Positions 16,601 through 23,740 of a stretch of 41,912 nt of DNA are shown piece after piece. Every line of letters starts with the position of its first letter. The first letter of the stretch is position 1. The translations under genes and the position numbers were made by a program. The notes under the pieces are model-generated. The model saw nothing but the letters and a program-made list of their open reading frames with translations. It made no database searches and had not been told where the DNA came from. The DNA lies in contig ONEX01000024.1 of NCBI GenBank assembly GCA_900316955.1, positions 1 to 41,912 of the forward strand. The letters run 5' to 3'. Source of the stretch: an uncultured Bacteroidales bacterium (GTDB lineage: Bacteria > Bacteroidota > Bacteroidia > Bacteroidales > UBA932).

Positions 16601-16722
16601 GGCTCGCCACGCGAATCTGTGACTTTTCCCTTGACCGTGACGTTCTGGGCGAAGGTTTCCGCCCCGGAAACGATCAACAGCCCCGCGAGGAAAAGGCAGC
16701 GAATGGTGTTGAAGACTTTCAT
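13666..16722 (-). CDS. SusC/RagA-family TonB-dependent outer-membrane transporter
   Basis: With the start at the ATG at 16722 (signal peptide MKVFNTIRCLFLAGLLIVSG, ending near TFAQ) the protein has 1018 residues, normal for SusC. Order: a carboxypeptidase-regulatory-like domain (about 27-110, KGKVTDSRGEPVIGATV). Next come a VVIGYGVQRKSDVTGAIASV segment leading into the plug (QIRGYSSNSR, then PLMIVDGLKVNDI, then EILKDAASAAIYG) and the long beta-barrel, which ends in Phe as outer-membrane proteins do (LVFGVNVSF). It imports oligosaccharide using TonB energy. It is the first gene of the operon and is divergent from the membrane regulator at 16830, the usual arrangement for a polysaccharide utilisation locus. 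No extra N-terminal sigma-regulator domain is visible, which fits control by that regulator rather than by an ECF sigma factor. Confidence 0.97.
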   Translation of the reverse strand: MKVFNTIRCLFLAGLLIVSGAETFAQNVTVKGKVTDSRGEPVIGATVMLSGNQTVGTQTDLGGNYSISVPSNASLIYSCVGYATQTVARAGRSVIDVVLAEDTEFLEETVVIGYGVQRKSDVTGAIASVKESDLENRTATDVAQALQGKAAGVQIVNASGAPGAASSIQIRGYSSNSRTSPLMIVDGLKVNDISYLDPESIASIEILKDAASAAIYGVEAGNGVVLVTTKSGQKGSGRVFYNFQHSIQNVAHLPEMMNAKEYMDYMMLAGAATQDSFGYDGKTDTKWTDYMLETGHQNRHTVGVEGGNDRAKFYTSLSYTDNNGIVKGDKDIFQRLVGQINAEYKVKDWLTVGVNATIDRSLRRAVSESSSISESVMGAMFVHDPTTPYIYDDNAIPTRVQAMINDRIPRDPNGHVYGISAFNETSYMWHPQAILDRSDTETQSFRTRGTAYANFTPVPGLVITSRFGFQGGYSHTNTYNHEVYISSKTNQAMSISGSTNDRLYYQWENFANYTKAFGKHELTAMAGMSYQQTNTDNLRGTAYVLSSDDPNFRYLDNAVNNANMSIGGQPEVRANMSYFGRLGWSYANRYFVQANFRADAYDSSKLDKNHRWGYFPSVSAGWTVSNEPFMQGVKEAMNLSFLKLRASWGVNGNVNALGAYQYASSLETNKNYGYNLNGTFIVGVRPSKVLPNPNIKWETSRQVDVGLDLRMFSERLTFSVDWYNKNTHDLLTSTTAPANTGAETVYVNAGLVNNHGTEFELGWKDTIGDFNYGISGNLSTVHNKVVKGTSKDRVPGQKIWSSYDVTYFEEGYPLWYLRTFMVDHIDPKTGAAVYKDFNNDNAITPDDRDFAGSGIPDFTYGVTLNMGWKGFDLLVLGAGSQGAELLYAVTRADALQQNTLRIFYKDAWQNASSTGYKYPKPDSSDKFYRCSNMRVYDASFFKIKQIQLGYTLPRRIVKKIAMSSLRAYVSLDDWFTFTKYPGLDPETSHAGSSASGLGVDYGSYPISKKLVFGVNVSF

Positions 16723-16769
16723 AAAAGTGAAGTTATTAGAAATGAGTTGTTGTTTTTTTATGGTCAGTA

Positions 16770-16800
16770 TTGCTCGTTTTTGCAAATTTAGCCATCTTTG
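16770..16800 (+). promoter_or_regulatory. Promoter of the membrane regulator gene
   Basis: TTG at 16770-16772, a 20-base spacer and CATCTTTG at 16793-16800 fit the consensus with one mismatch. The ATG follows at 16830. The spacer contains the -7 element of the opposing susC promoter, so the two promoters cannot be fully occupied at once. Confidence 0.55.
16783..16790 (-). promoter_or_regulatory. -7 promoter element of the susCD operon
   Basis: TAAATTTG followed by C on the minus strand matches TAnnTTTG and would give a leader of about 55 bases before susC. The -33 region lacks a clear TTG, as expected for a promoter needing an activator. It overlaps the divergent promoter of the regulator. 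Confidence 0.55.
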
Positions 16801-16829
16801 CCGTGGGTATTGTGGATAAAAAATAATAT

Positions 16830-19763
16830 ATGGTAGATAAATTAATAAAGCAGGTGGATTTTTTAATTGCATTTTTTATCTGCCTGTTCCTGCTCCCCGG
16901 AAGGCTCCTTGCCGAAACGGAGGCGGAAGACTATCTCGTCGTCCGGCAGCTGACCCGGCAGAGCGGGCTTCCGGACCAGGACGTCAACCGGATCTACTTC
17001 GACAGCAAGGGCTACGCCTGGATCAGCACCTTCGGCGGAGGACTGGTCCGGTACGACGGCGACTCCTTCGTCAAGTTCGCGACCAAGACCGATCCGGCGT
17101 TCGTCAACGACTTCGTCAACCAGAGCTGCGAAGACGGCTACGGCCGGTTATGGGTCCCCACGGCGGGCGGCATGAACATCCTGGACCTGAAGACGCTTTC
17201 CTGGGTGGACTCGCTCCCCGGCATGTCCCGCGCGTGGCGGTACTCCCATTCTCCGGGAGACATGAACCGGGACGCCAACGGAGGCCTGTGGTTCGTGTCG
17301 GACGATGTCCTGTACCGCGTGTCCTTCGCCGACGAGGGGAGCCGATGCGTGATCGATTCCCTGCAGTGCAATGTCTCGAACGCCAGCCTCATGTCCCGGA
17401 TCGACGATGTGGACCAGGACGGCTCCGCGTGGATTTCCCTGAACGGCCGCCTCTATAAGGTCCGGCCCATCGCGGACAAGGGGCTGTCCCTGTCGGAGAT
17501 CCTGCCGGGCATCGACATCGGGGAGGACAACAAGGCGACCGCCTACCTGCGCGCCGGGAACGATGTCTGGATCGGGACGCTGAAAGGCCTGTACCGGGTG
17601 AATGTCTCCTCCGGTAGATTTACCCGCTTCCTCCATTCCGAATCGGACCGGCATTCCCTCCCGAACGACGAAATCACCGGACTCTGCCTTTCTCCGGAAG
17701 GGGAAGTCCTCGTCGGCTCCCTGGGCGGCGTCAGCATCTACAATGCCGCCGACCAGCTGTTCGACACCTACGGTTCCCATCCCAATGATTACGGAAACGC
17801 CCTCCTCCCGGGAGAGATGGTGCGAAGCATCGTCACCCGGGACCGGCAGATCTGGGTCGGCCTAGAAGCGGAAGGCCTGGCCATCCTCCAGCGGAAGCCG
17901 CTTCCGGTCACCAATCTTTCCCGCCTGGAGACCACTTCCACCCCCATCCCCTCGACGCCGGTCCGGGCCATGCTGATCGACAGTCAGGGCGGCCTGTGGC
18001 TCGCGGCCACCGGCTATGGCCTGTGCCGGCAGGTCGGGAACCTGGTCTTCCGCAACTACAACACGAACAACTCCGCGCTCTCCGACAACCAGATCACCGC
18101 CTTCTGCGAGGACGGACAGGGCCGGATCTGGATGGGCACCGTCGACGGGCACCTGAACTACATCCACCTATCCGGATCCGATGCCATCCATTCCCCGGAA
18201 GGGCATACGTCGGAAGCGGCCCGGAGCATCGACGTCGTCTTCGGGATGATTTACGACCCCGTCAACGACTATGTCTGGGTTTCCGCCCACAACGGGCTGT
18301 ATATCTATGACCTGAGGAAGTCTTCCTATTCCCGGTATCAGGGAAAGACGGTCTCCTGCTTCGGAATGTGCATCGTCTCGGACCGGTTATGGGTCAGCAG
18401 CATCGACGGCCTGGAAGCCATCGACCTGAAGACGCTGGAATCCCGGCTGGTGGACCGGATGCCGCCCTGCATGTCGCTGGTCGCAGACGGAGACGTCCTC
18501 TGGGCCGGAACTTACGGGAATGGCCTGTACCGGCTGGACAACCTCCTGTCCGAGAAGCCCGGCCTCACGGTCCTTTCGGAAGAGGACGGGCTGGCAGACA
18601 GCCAGATCACGGGCCTCCTGCTGGACGGGACCTACCTGTGGATCACCACGGAGAACGGCCTTTCGCGCCTGGACACACAGCTGGGGGAAATGACCGCTTA
18701 CGGCCTGCAGGACGGACTCAAGTCCATGGCCTTCTGCGAGAACAGCGCGATGAAAGGCGCCGGCGGAACCATCTATTTCGGGCAGAAGGAGGGACTGAGC
18801 ATCCTTCGGTCCAGCCATGTCCAACCGGAATACGGAAACAAGCCGGAAGTCGTCATCTCCGGGTACTGGTCCAACGGAACCTTCCACAGCCTCGCGTTCG
18901 AGGACACCGTCAGCAAGGACGAAATGGATCTCGATTTCACCTTGAAATTCTCCGACCTGTCCTTCTCCCCCCGGGCGGACAACCACTACGAAACCCGGAT
19001 CCTGCCGCTGGACAAGGCGTGGAGGCCCGTCTTCGAGAACGACACCCACATCAAATTCGGACACATCCCGGGCGGGAAATTCAAGATCCAGATCCGGGCC
19101 GTAGACAAGAACGGGAATGTCCTGTCCCAGGACGAGAAGACGCTGGACGTCATCCCCGTCGTGTACAACCGGTGGTGGTTCCGTCTGATCGCCCTGCTGC
19201 TCATCGCCCTCGTCGCATACGGGCTCGTACGCTGGTATACGCGCTCCCTCAAGCGGAAAAAGGACCTGCTGCAGCAGGAGGTGGACCGGCAGACGAAAGA
19301 GCTGAAGGAAAAGAAAGAGGAACTGGAGCGGAAGGCGGACGAGCTCTCGGAACAGAACGCCCTCCTGCAAAAGCAGAACGAGATGATCGCCCGCCACAAC
19401 ACCTTGCTGTCCACGACGATCTCGAGCAAGGAGGCCGATTTCTCCGCCAAGCTGCTGGACGCCATCCAGAAACTGTACAAGGATCCGGACCTCGACGTCC
19501 ATACCCTGGCCGAGGCGATGGACACGAACCGCAGCGTGCTGAACGAGAAGATCCAGAATGCGCTCGGCATGACCACCGCGCAGTTCATCCGGACCTACCG
19601 CCTGAACGTGGCGAAGGAGATGATCTGCAACGGGACGAACAAGGACATGAACATCTCCGAAATCGCCTACGAGGTCGGATTCAACGATCCGAAGTACTTC
19701 ACCCGGTGCTTCACCAAGGAATTCGACGCCACGCCTTCCGACATGTTCAAGGAACACAATTGA
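16830..19763 (+). CDS. Membrane-spanning propeller/AraC one-component regulator of the SusCD locus
   Basis: This 977-residue protein begins with a hydrophobic export segment (FLIAFFICLFLLPG). About 40-690 form a periplasmic beta-propeller made of two-component-regulator repeats (for example SKGYAWISTFGGGLVRYDG and DGQGRIWMGTVDGHLNYI). A Y_Y_Y-like sandwich lies near 690-780 and a single membrane helix near 783-803 (FRLIALLLIALVAYGLV). A charged coiled coil follows to about 865. The last 100 residues are an AraC-type DNA-binding domain (DVHTLAEAMDTNRSVLNEKI, then ISEIAYEVGFNDPKYFTRCF). Hybrid two-component regulators share both ends, but here the histidine-kinase, ATPase and receiver domains between them are absent. 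The protein probably senses an oligosaccharide outside and binds DNA directly. It is divergent from susC, its likely target. Confidence 0.92.
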   Translation: MVDKLIKQVDFLIAFFICLFLLPGRLLAETEAEDYLVVRQLTRQSGLPDQDVNRIYFDSKGYAWISTFGGGLVRYDGDSFVKFATKTDPAFVNDFVNQSCEDGYGRLWVPTAGGMNILDLKTLSWVDSLPGMSRAWRYSHSPGDMNRDANGGLWFVSDDVLYRVSFADEGSRCVIDSLQCNVSNASLMSRIDDVDQDGSAWISLNGRLYKVRPIADKGLSLSEILPGIDIGEDNKATAYLRAGNDVWIGTLKGLYRVNVSSGRFTRFLHSESDRHSLPNDEITGLCLSPEGEVLVGSLGGVSIYNAADQLFDTYGSHPNDYGNALLPGEMVRSIVTRDRQIWVGLEAEGLAILQRKPLPVTNLSRLETTSTPIPSTPVRAMLIDSQGGLWLAATGYGLCRQVGNLVFRNYNTNNSALSDNQITAFCEDGQGRIWMGTVDGHLNYIHLSGSDAIHSPEGHTSEAARSIDVVFGMIYDPVNDYVWVSAHNGLYIYDLRKSSYSRYQGKTVSCFGMCIVSDRLWVSSIDGLEAIDLKTLESRLVDRMPPCMSLVADGDVLWAGTYGNGLYRLDNLLSEKPGLTVLSEEDGLADSQITGLLLDGTYLWITTENGLSRLDTQLGEMTAYGLQDGLKSMAFCENSAMKGAGGTIYFGQKEGLSILRSSHVQPEYGNKPEVVISGYWSNGTFHSLAFEDTVSKDEMDLDFTLKFSDLSFSPRADNHYETRILPLDKAWRPVFENDTHIKFGHIPGGKFKIQIRAVDKNGNVLSQDEKTLDVIPVVYNRWWFRLIALLLIALVAYGLVRWYTRSLKRKKDLLQQEVDRQTKELKEKKEELERKADELSEQNALLQKQNEMIARHNTLLSTTISSKEADFSAKLLDAIQKLYKDPDLDVHTLAEAMDTNRSVLNEKIQNALGMTTAQFIRTYRLNVAKEMICNGTNKDMNISEIAYEVGFNDPKYFTRCFTKEFDATPSDMFKEHN

Positions 19764-19791
19764 GAATCTGTCCGAAAAAAAACTATCTTTG
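19760..19791 (+). promoter_or_regulatory. Promoter of the mgtC-like gene
   Basis: TTG at 19760-19762, a 21-base spacer and TATCTTTG at 19784-19791 match the consensus. The -33 element overlaps the stop codon of the regulator gene (19761-19763). Confidence 0.7.
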
Positions 19792-19821
19792 TACCTGGAA
19801 CGGAAATAAATACGACTCGAT

Positions 19822-20454
19822 ATGTCACCTCTGCTTGATTTGTCTCTCCGCGTGCTCGCGGCCGCCTTCGCGGGCGCAGTCATCGGCTACGAACGGGAAA
19901 TCCGCGCCAAGGGCGCCGGCATGCGCACGCACGTGCTCGTCGCACTGGGCTCCGCGCTGTTCATGATCGTTTCGCAGTTCGGCTTCGATGGAGCCCCCCG
20001 GTTCGATGCGGCCCGTGTCGCGGCCGGCGTGGTGGGCGGCCTCGGTTTCCTCGGCGGCGGCATCATCATGAAGACCAAGAACCACGTATCCGGCCTCACC
20101 ACGGCCGCCGGCCTGTGGGTGACCGGCTCGCTGGGCCTGGCCGTGGGCTGCGGCATGTACGCGCTGAGCGGCATCTGCCTGGTCCTGGTGCTGGTGTGCC
20201 TGGAGGTTCTGAACTCGAACAGCATCAAGTTCGGGGACCGCGAAATCAGCGCCGTATTCTCCTCGCCGGACCAGGAAGCCATCAAGGAAGCCCTCACCAG
20301 CCTGGGACGCCGCGTCAAGGACTACTCGCTCTCCAAGCAGGAGAACGGCTACAAACTCGAAGCCGTCCTGCATGTACCCAAGAAGGAATACGGGGTGAAT
20401 CTCATCAACACACTTTCTTCCATCCCCGGCGTGCAGCTGGAAAGTTTCGACTGA
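19822..20454 (+). CDS. MgtC/SapB-family membrane protein
   Basis: The 210-residue protein has four or five membrane helices in its first 135 residues and a soluble C-terminal domain (about 145-210). Family marks are GAVIGYEREIRAKGAGMRTH near 18-37, GGLGFLGGGIIMK near 71-83 and GLTTAAGLWVTGSLGLAVG near 89-107. MgtC proteins affect survival under low magnesium and, in some pathogens, inhibit the F-type ATPase and influence phosphate uptake; in commensals the role is unclear. It has its own promoter. Its stop codon lies only four bases from the end of the convergent Na/phosphate symporter fusion, an interesting neighbour given reported links of MgtC to phosphate. A named function is not justified. 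Confidence 0.88.
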   Translation: MSPLLDLSLRVLAAAFAGAVIGYEREIRAKGAGMRTHVLVALGSALFMIVSQFGFDGAPRFDAARVAAGVVGGLGFLGGGIIMKTKNHVSGLTTAAGLWVTGSLGLAVGCGMYALSGICLVLVLVCLEVLNSNSIKFGDREISAVFSSPDQEAIKEALTSLGRRVKDYSLSKQENGYKLEAVLHVPKKEYGVNLINTLSSIPGVQLESFD

Positions 20455-20458
20455 TTTC

Positions 20459-22420
20459 CTATTCCTGGAACGAATACCCGAAACCGGGACGGGTCACGAT
20501 GCAGTCCGCGTAGGGGCCGATCTTCTTGCGGATGCGGGTGATGTTCACGTCCACGGTGCGGGCCGTCACGATGACGTCGTCGGGCCAGACCGCCGACAGG
20601 AGTTCCTCGCGGGAGAATACCTTGCCGCGGTTCTCCAGGAACAGTTTCAAGAGTTCATACTCGGTCTTGGTGAAGGAAACGACCGCTCCGTCCACACTGA
20701 TCTCCTTGGCGTCGGTGTCCATCTGGATGCCGCGGTAGCGGATGCCGTTGCGGATGGCGCCCAGGCGGGCCTCCACGACATTAATGATGTAGTCGCCGGT
20801 CTTCTCGCATTCGCTGAAAAGGTCCACGAACACGGTGCCCTTGTCGTAATCGTACTTGCGGGCGTCCAGGTTCTCGATGTTCTGGCGCTTGAGCGTGTTG
20901 CGGCAGGCATTGATCTGGCGTTCCAGGTCCTCGGAAACGCCGATCCCGAAGTCTTCCTTGTGCCCGGACAGGACGGTGTTCATCCGGATGAGCGCCTCTT
21001 CCACGAGCGAGAACATGCGCCGGATGCCTTCGTCCATTTCCGGCGTGAACTCGATCTTCGTCGCCCGCTTGCGGCGCAGGATGCGGGCCAGGTTGAAGCA
21101 GCTGTCGCCCACGGACTCGAGCTCCCCGATCTGGCGGAGCATCGCGCGGATCTTTTCCTTCGTGTCGTCGGACAGATGGGCCTCGCCGACGGCGCTCAGG
21201 TACCGGCCGATCTCGTTCTCCATCCGATCGCTGCCCTCCTCTCCCTTGCGGATGCGCTCGAAGAGCCTGCCGAAGGCCTGCTCGTCCTCCGTCGCGTACA
21301 TTTCCCGCACCTGCTCGAACATCCGCTGCGTGTTCTTGCCGAACACCGCAATCTCCTTCTGCGCCTGCAGGACGGAGATTTCCGGGGTGTTCATGATACC
21401 GACCCGGATGTACTGCAGCCGGAACGCGTCCTCGTCTTCCACCTTCTTGGGCTTGATGAGAAAGCACACCAGCTTCTCGATCTGCGGGATGAACCAGATC
21501 AGGATGGCCGTGTTGATCACGTTGAAGCACGTATGGAACGTCGCCAGGGCGAAGGAAAGCTGGGTGGGACTCTGCTCGGAGGCGTTGGGGTCCAGGCCCA
21601 CGATGCCGCACACCATCCGCACGAACGGGAAGAACAGGATGAGCACCCAGATTACGCCGAACACGTTGAACACCAAGTGCGCCATCGCCGTCCGCCGCGC
21701 CTGCGTGTTCGCGCTCAAGGCGGCCAGGTTCGCGGTCACGGTCGTGCCGATGTTCTCGCCCATCACCAAGGCGATGCCCTGGAAGATGGAAATCGCCCCG
21801 GTCGCGCACAGGACCATCGTGATGGCCATCAGCGCCGCCGAACTCTGCACCAGAGCCGTCAGGATCGTGCCGATGAGCAGGAACAGCAGGATCGTCCCGT
21901 AGTTCGTCTTGAAACTCGCGAAGAAAGCCACCACCTCCGGCTTGCTCGCGAGGTCCATCTCCACACCTGTCTGCTTGAGCATCCCCAGGGCGAACAGCAG
22001 GAAGGAAAGGCCGAAGAGGAAATCGCCGAAATAGCGGTGCTTGCCGATCTGGATCAGGATGATGCCGATGAGGAAGGCCGGCCACACGACATTGACCACG
22101 TTGAAGGAGAAGCCCGCCGACATGATCCACGCGCTCATCGTCGTGCCGATGTTCGCGCCCATGATGATCGAGATGGCCTGGGCCAGGGTGAGCAGCGCCG
22201 CGTTCACGAAGGACACCGTCATCACGGTCGTCGCCGCCGAAGACTGGACCGCGACGGTCACCAGCGCGCCGGTCGCCACGCCGGTGAACCGGTTCGTGGT
22301 CATGGCGCCGAGGAGGTGCCGCAGCTGCGGGCCCGCCATCTTCTGGAGAGCCTCGCTCATCATCTTCATTCCGAATATCAGGAGGGCGATCGAGCCCAGG
22401 AGCTTCAAGACAATCAGCAT
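20459..22420 (-). CDS. Na/phosphate symporter with PhoU domain fused to an OmpR-type DNA-binding domain
   Basis: The ATG at 22420 gives 653 residues; an upstream TTG at 22441 sits inside the -7 element and was rejected. Residues 1-325 form an NptA/PNaS-type symporter with the duplicated core: VAVQSSAATT near 57-65 and ALVQSSAALM near 189-198, each followed by a GANIGTT or GENIGTT motif (88-94, 221-227). About 345-555 are PhoU-like helices (LESVGDSCFNLARI, then ECEKTGDYIINVVEARLG), where related proteins normally end. Residues about 560-653 are instead a PhoB/OmpR winged helix: FTKTEYELLKLFLENRGKVF, then SREELLSAVWP, then TARTVDVNITRIRKKIG, then TRPGFGYSF. No receiver domain is present. It should import phosphate with sodium; the added domain suggests direct gene control from the membrane, as in CadC or ToxR, which is inference. 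Confidence 0.92.
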   Translation of the reverse strand: MLIVLKLLGSIALLIFGMKMMSEALQKMAGPQLRHLLGAMTTNRFTGVATGALVTVAVQSSAATTVMTVSFVNAALLTLAQAISIIMGANIGTTMSAWIMSAGFSFNVVNVVWPAFLIGIILIQIGKHRYFGDFLFGLSFLLFALGMLKQTGVEMDLASKPEVVAFFASFKTNYGTILLFLLIGTILTALVQSSAALMAITMVLCATGAISIFQGIALVMGENIGTTVTANLAALSANTQARRTAMAHLVFNVFGVIWVLILFFPFVRMVCGIVGLDPNASEQSPTQLSFALATFHTCFNVINTAILIWFIPQIEKLVCFLIKPKKVEDEDAFRLQYIRVGIMNTPEISVLQAQKEIAVFGKNTQRMFEQVREMYATEDEQAFGRLFERIRKGEEGSDRMENEIGRYLSAVGEAHLSDDTKEKIRAMLRQIGELESVGDSCFNLARILRRKRATKIEFTPEMDEGIRRMFSLVEEALIRMNTVLSGHKEDFGIGVSEDLERQINACRNTLKRQNIENLDARKYDYDKGTVFVDLFSECEKTGDYIINVVEARLGAIRNGIRYRGIQMDTDAKEISVDGAVVSFTKTEYELLKLFLENRGKVFSREELLSAVWPDDVIVTARTVDVNITRIRKKIGPYADCIVTRPGFGYSFQE

Positions 22421-22438
22421 GTGCGTCGTATTATGGTA

Positions 22439-22469
22439 CAAAGATACACCCGGCGGCCGTTTCCCTCAA
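22439..22469 (-). promoter_or_regulatory. Promoter of the symporter fusion gene
   Basis: On the minus strand TTG (22467-22469), a 20-base spacer and TATCTTTG (22439-22446) match the consensus exactly. The ATG follows 18 bases later at 22420. Confidence 0.75.
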
Positions 22470-22542
22470 GGGAAAAAAGCAATTGTAACAGAATTTTAAT
22501 GCCCTTTCCGGGGTTTGTAACCGCCTGGAAATCTCTTTTTGC

Positions 22543-22550
22543 TATCTTGC
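22543..22550 (+). promoter_or_regulatory. Possible -7 element of the PepSY-like lipoprotein gene
   Basis: TATCTTGC resembles TAnnTTTG with a mismatch and lies 16 bases before the ATG at 22567. The nearest TTTG upstream (22514-22517) is 25 bases away, which is too far, so the call is weak. Confidence 0.3.
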
Positions 22551-22566
22551 GGAAATCCCTGAAAGT

Positions 22567-23004
22567 ATGAAAAAGATGCTTCTCCTCACCTTAGTTTCCC
22601 TCCTTCTGCTGCTCACCGGATGCGCCCTCGGCCTCAATCAGGCGCCGAAAGCGGTCCGCCAGGCCTTCGATTCCCAGTTCCCCGGCGCCAGCCACGTGGA
22701 ATGGGAAAAAGTCCTGTCCACCTATAAGGCGGAGTTCTACCACGACGGACACGAGAAAGAAGCCCAGTTCGACAAGGACGGGACCTGGAAGCGCACCAAG
22801 ACGGAGCTCACCTTCCTCGACATTCCCGCCCCGGTGATGAAGGCCGCCCAGGAATACTGCGACTGGGAAATCGACGACATCCGCCTGTTCGAACAGGCGG
22901 ACGGCGTCCCCGCCTACTACCAGATCGAATACGACCGGGAGCATTCGGACCGCGAGAAGCAGCTCCTCCTGTTCCCGGACGGGACCCTTTTCACCGGAAT
23001 CTGA
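22567..23004 (+). CDS. PepSY-like (DUF2874) lipoprotein
   Basis: The 145-residue protein has a clear lipobox (LLLLLTGC, Cys19). The mature part shows the pattern of Bacteroidota PepSY-like proteins: PKAVRQAFDSQFPGASHVEW near 27-46, then an aromatic strand (YKAEFYHDGHEKEAQFDKDG) and a second half-repeat after IPAPVMKAAQEYCDWEIDD. The two similar halves fit the beta-lactamase-inhibitor-like fold. Function is unknown; such proteins sit in the periplasm or membrane and are often made under stress. It stands alone on the + strand, divergent from the symporter fusion, and its stop is three bases from the end of the convergent acid phosphatase gene. Confidence 0.8.
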   Translation: MKKMLLLTLVSLLLLLTGCALGLNQAPKAVRQAFDSQFPGASHVEWEKVLSTYKAEFYHDGHEKEAQFDKDGTWKRTKTELTFLDIPAPVMKAAQEYCDWEIDDIRLFEQADGVPAYYQIEYDREHSDREKQLLLFPDGTLFTGI

Positions 23005-23007
23005 TTC

Positions 23008-23739
23008 CTAATAGCGGACCGCCCCGGTCAGGCGGCGGAATTCTTCGCGGGCCCGGGCGATCTGGACCCGGTAGCGGAAGCTGGTCTGCAAGCGGGCGTA
23101 GCCGATGCAGGCGGCCGTGGCGCTGGCGTCCACGTCGCTCTGCCAGTGGCAGCCCGCGATGACGCGGCTCTCGCCGGAGACGAAGGCGCGGGCGAACAGC
23201 GCCTCGGCCGCGTCCGGATTGATCTCGGAAAGCACCAGCGCGGCGCTCCAGGCTCGGATCGTGTGGCCGGAAGGATAGGAGCCCTCCGTCGCCAGCCAGG
23301 CGTCATCCTGCGGGAAGATGGACTCTTCCTTGAAACGGGCGTAGGGCCGCATGCGGAAGTAATGGGCCTTGGGCCGGAAGCGGATCTGCTCGATGGTGGA
23401 CACACCGTTGACGAACGCGCGGTAGATCTCCGGCGTCCTTTCCGGGGAGATTTCCATCCCGAAAGGCACGCTGTAGATGGTCCGCAGGGTGTCCAGGTCC
23501 CAGACGGCGTCCAATTTGGCGATAGCGAGCCGCTCCGGATCCAGCCGCTGCGTCTTCCCCCACATATACCGCATGATATCGTGCGTGAAGGCCTCGCCGA
23601 TGGTATCGGGCGGGGCCGGCAGGCATTGGACCAGGTCCGGGAGCTCCTCCTCGGCCAGGTACAGTTCGACAGCCGGCTGGGCCTGGAGGACAAGCGCGCC
23701 GAAAAACAGCGCGGCAAGGGCGGGAATCAACGATTTCAT
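23008..23739 (-). CDS. Class A (PhoN-like) acid phosphatase of the PAP2 superfamily
   Basis: The 243-residue protein has an N-terminal export signal (ALAALFFGALVLQAQ) and all three PAP2 signature blocks: KAHYFRMRP (Lys124, Arg131), GSYPSGHT (156-159 PSGH), and GESRVIAGCHWQSDVDA (Arg192, His198, Asp202). Spacing and the GSYPSGHT and HWQSDVDA forms are those of class A nonspecific acid phosphatases, periplasmic enzymes that release phosphate from nucleotides and sugar phosphates through a phosphohistidine intermediate. No membrane helices are seen beyond the signal, unlike lipid phosphatases of the superfamily. It starts one base after the end of the cation-efflux gene and is probably its operon partner. 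Its phosphate could feed the symporter fusion encoded nearby. Confidence 0.9.
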   Translation of the reverse strand: MKSLIPALAALFFGALVLQAQPAVELYLAEEELPDLVQCLPAPPDTIGEAFTHDIMRYMWGKTQRLDPERLAIAKLDAVWDLDTLRTIYSVPFGMEISPERTPEIYRAFVNGVSTIEQIRFRPKAHYFRMRPYARFKEESIFPQDDAWLATEGSYPSGHTIRAWSAALVLSEINPDAAEALFARAFVSGESRVIAGCHWQSDVDASATAACIGYARLQTSFRYRVQIARAREEFRRLTGAVRY

Positions 23740-23740
23740 C

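Noticed and set aside
13666-16872. Longer susC start at 16872
   Set aside because: The extra 50 residues lack a signal peptide and would overlap both divergent promoters; the ATG at 16722 begins a normal signal peptide.
20459-22441. Split of the symporter and the response-regulator-like tail into two genes
   Set aside because: No stop codon, start signal or promoter lies between them, and the frame is continuous with sensible protein on both sides of the junction.
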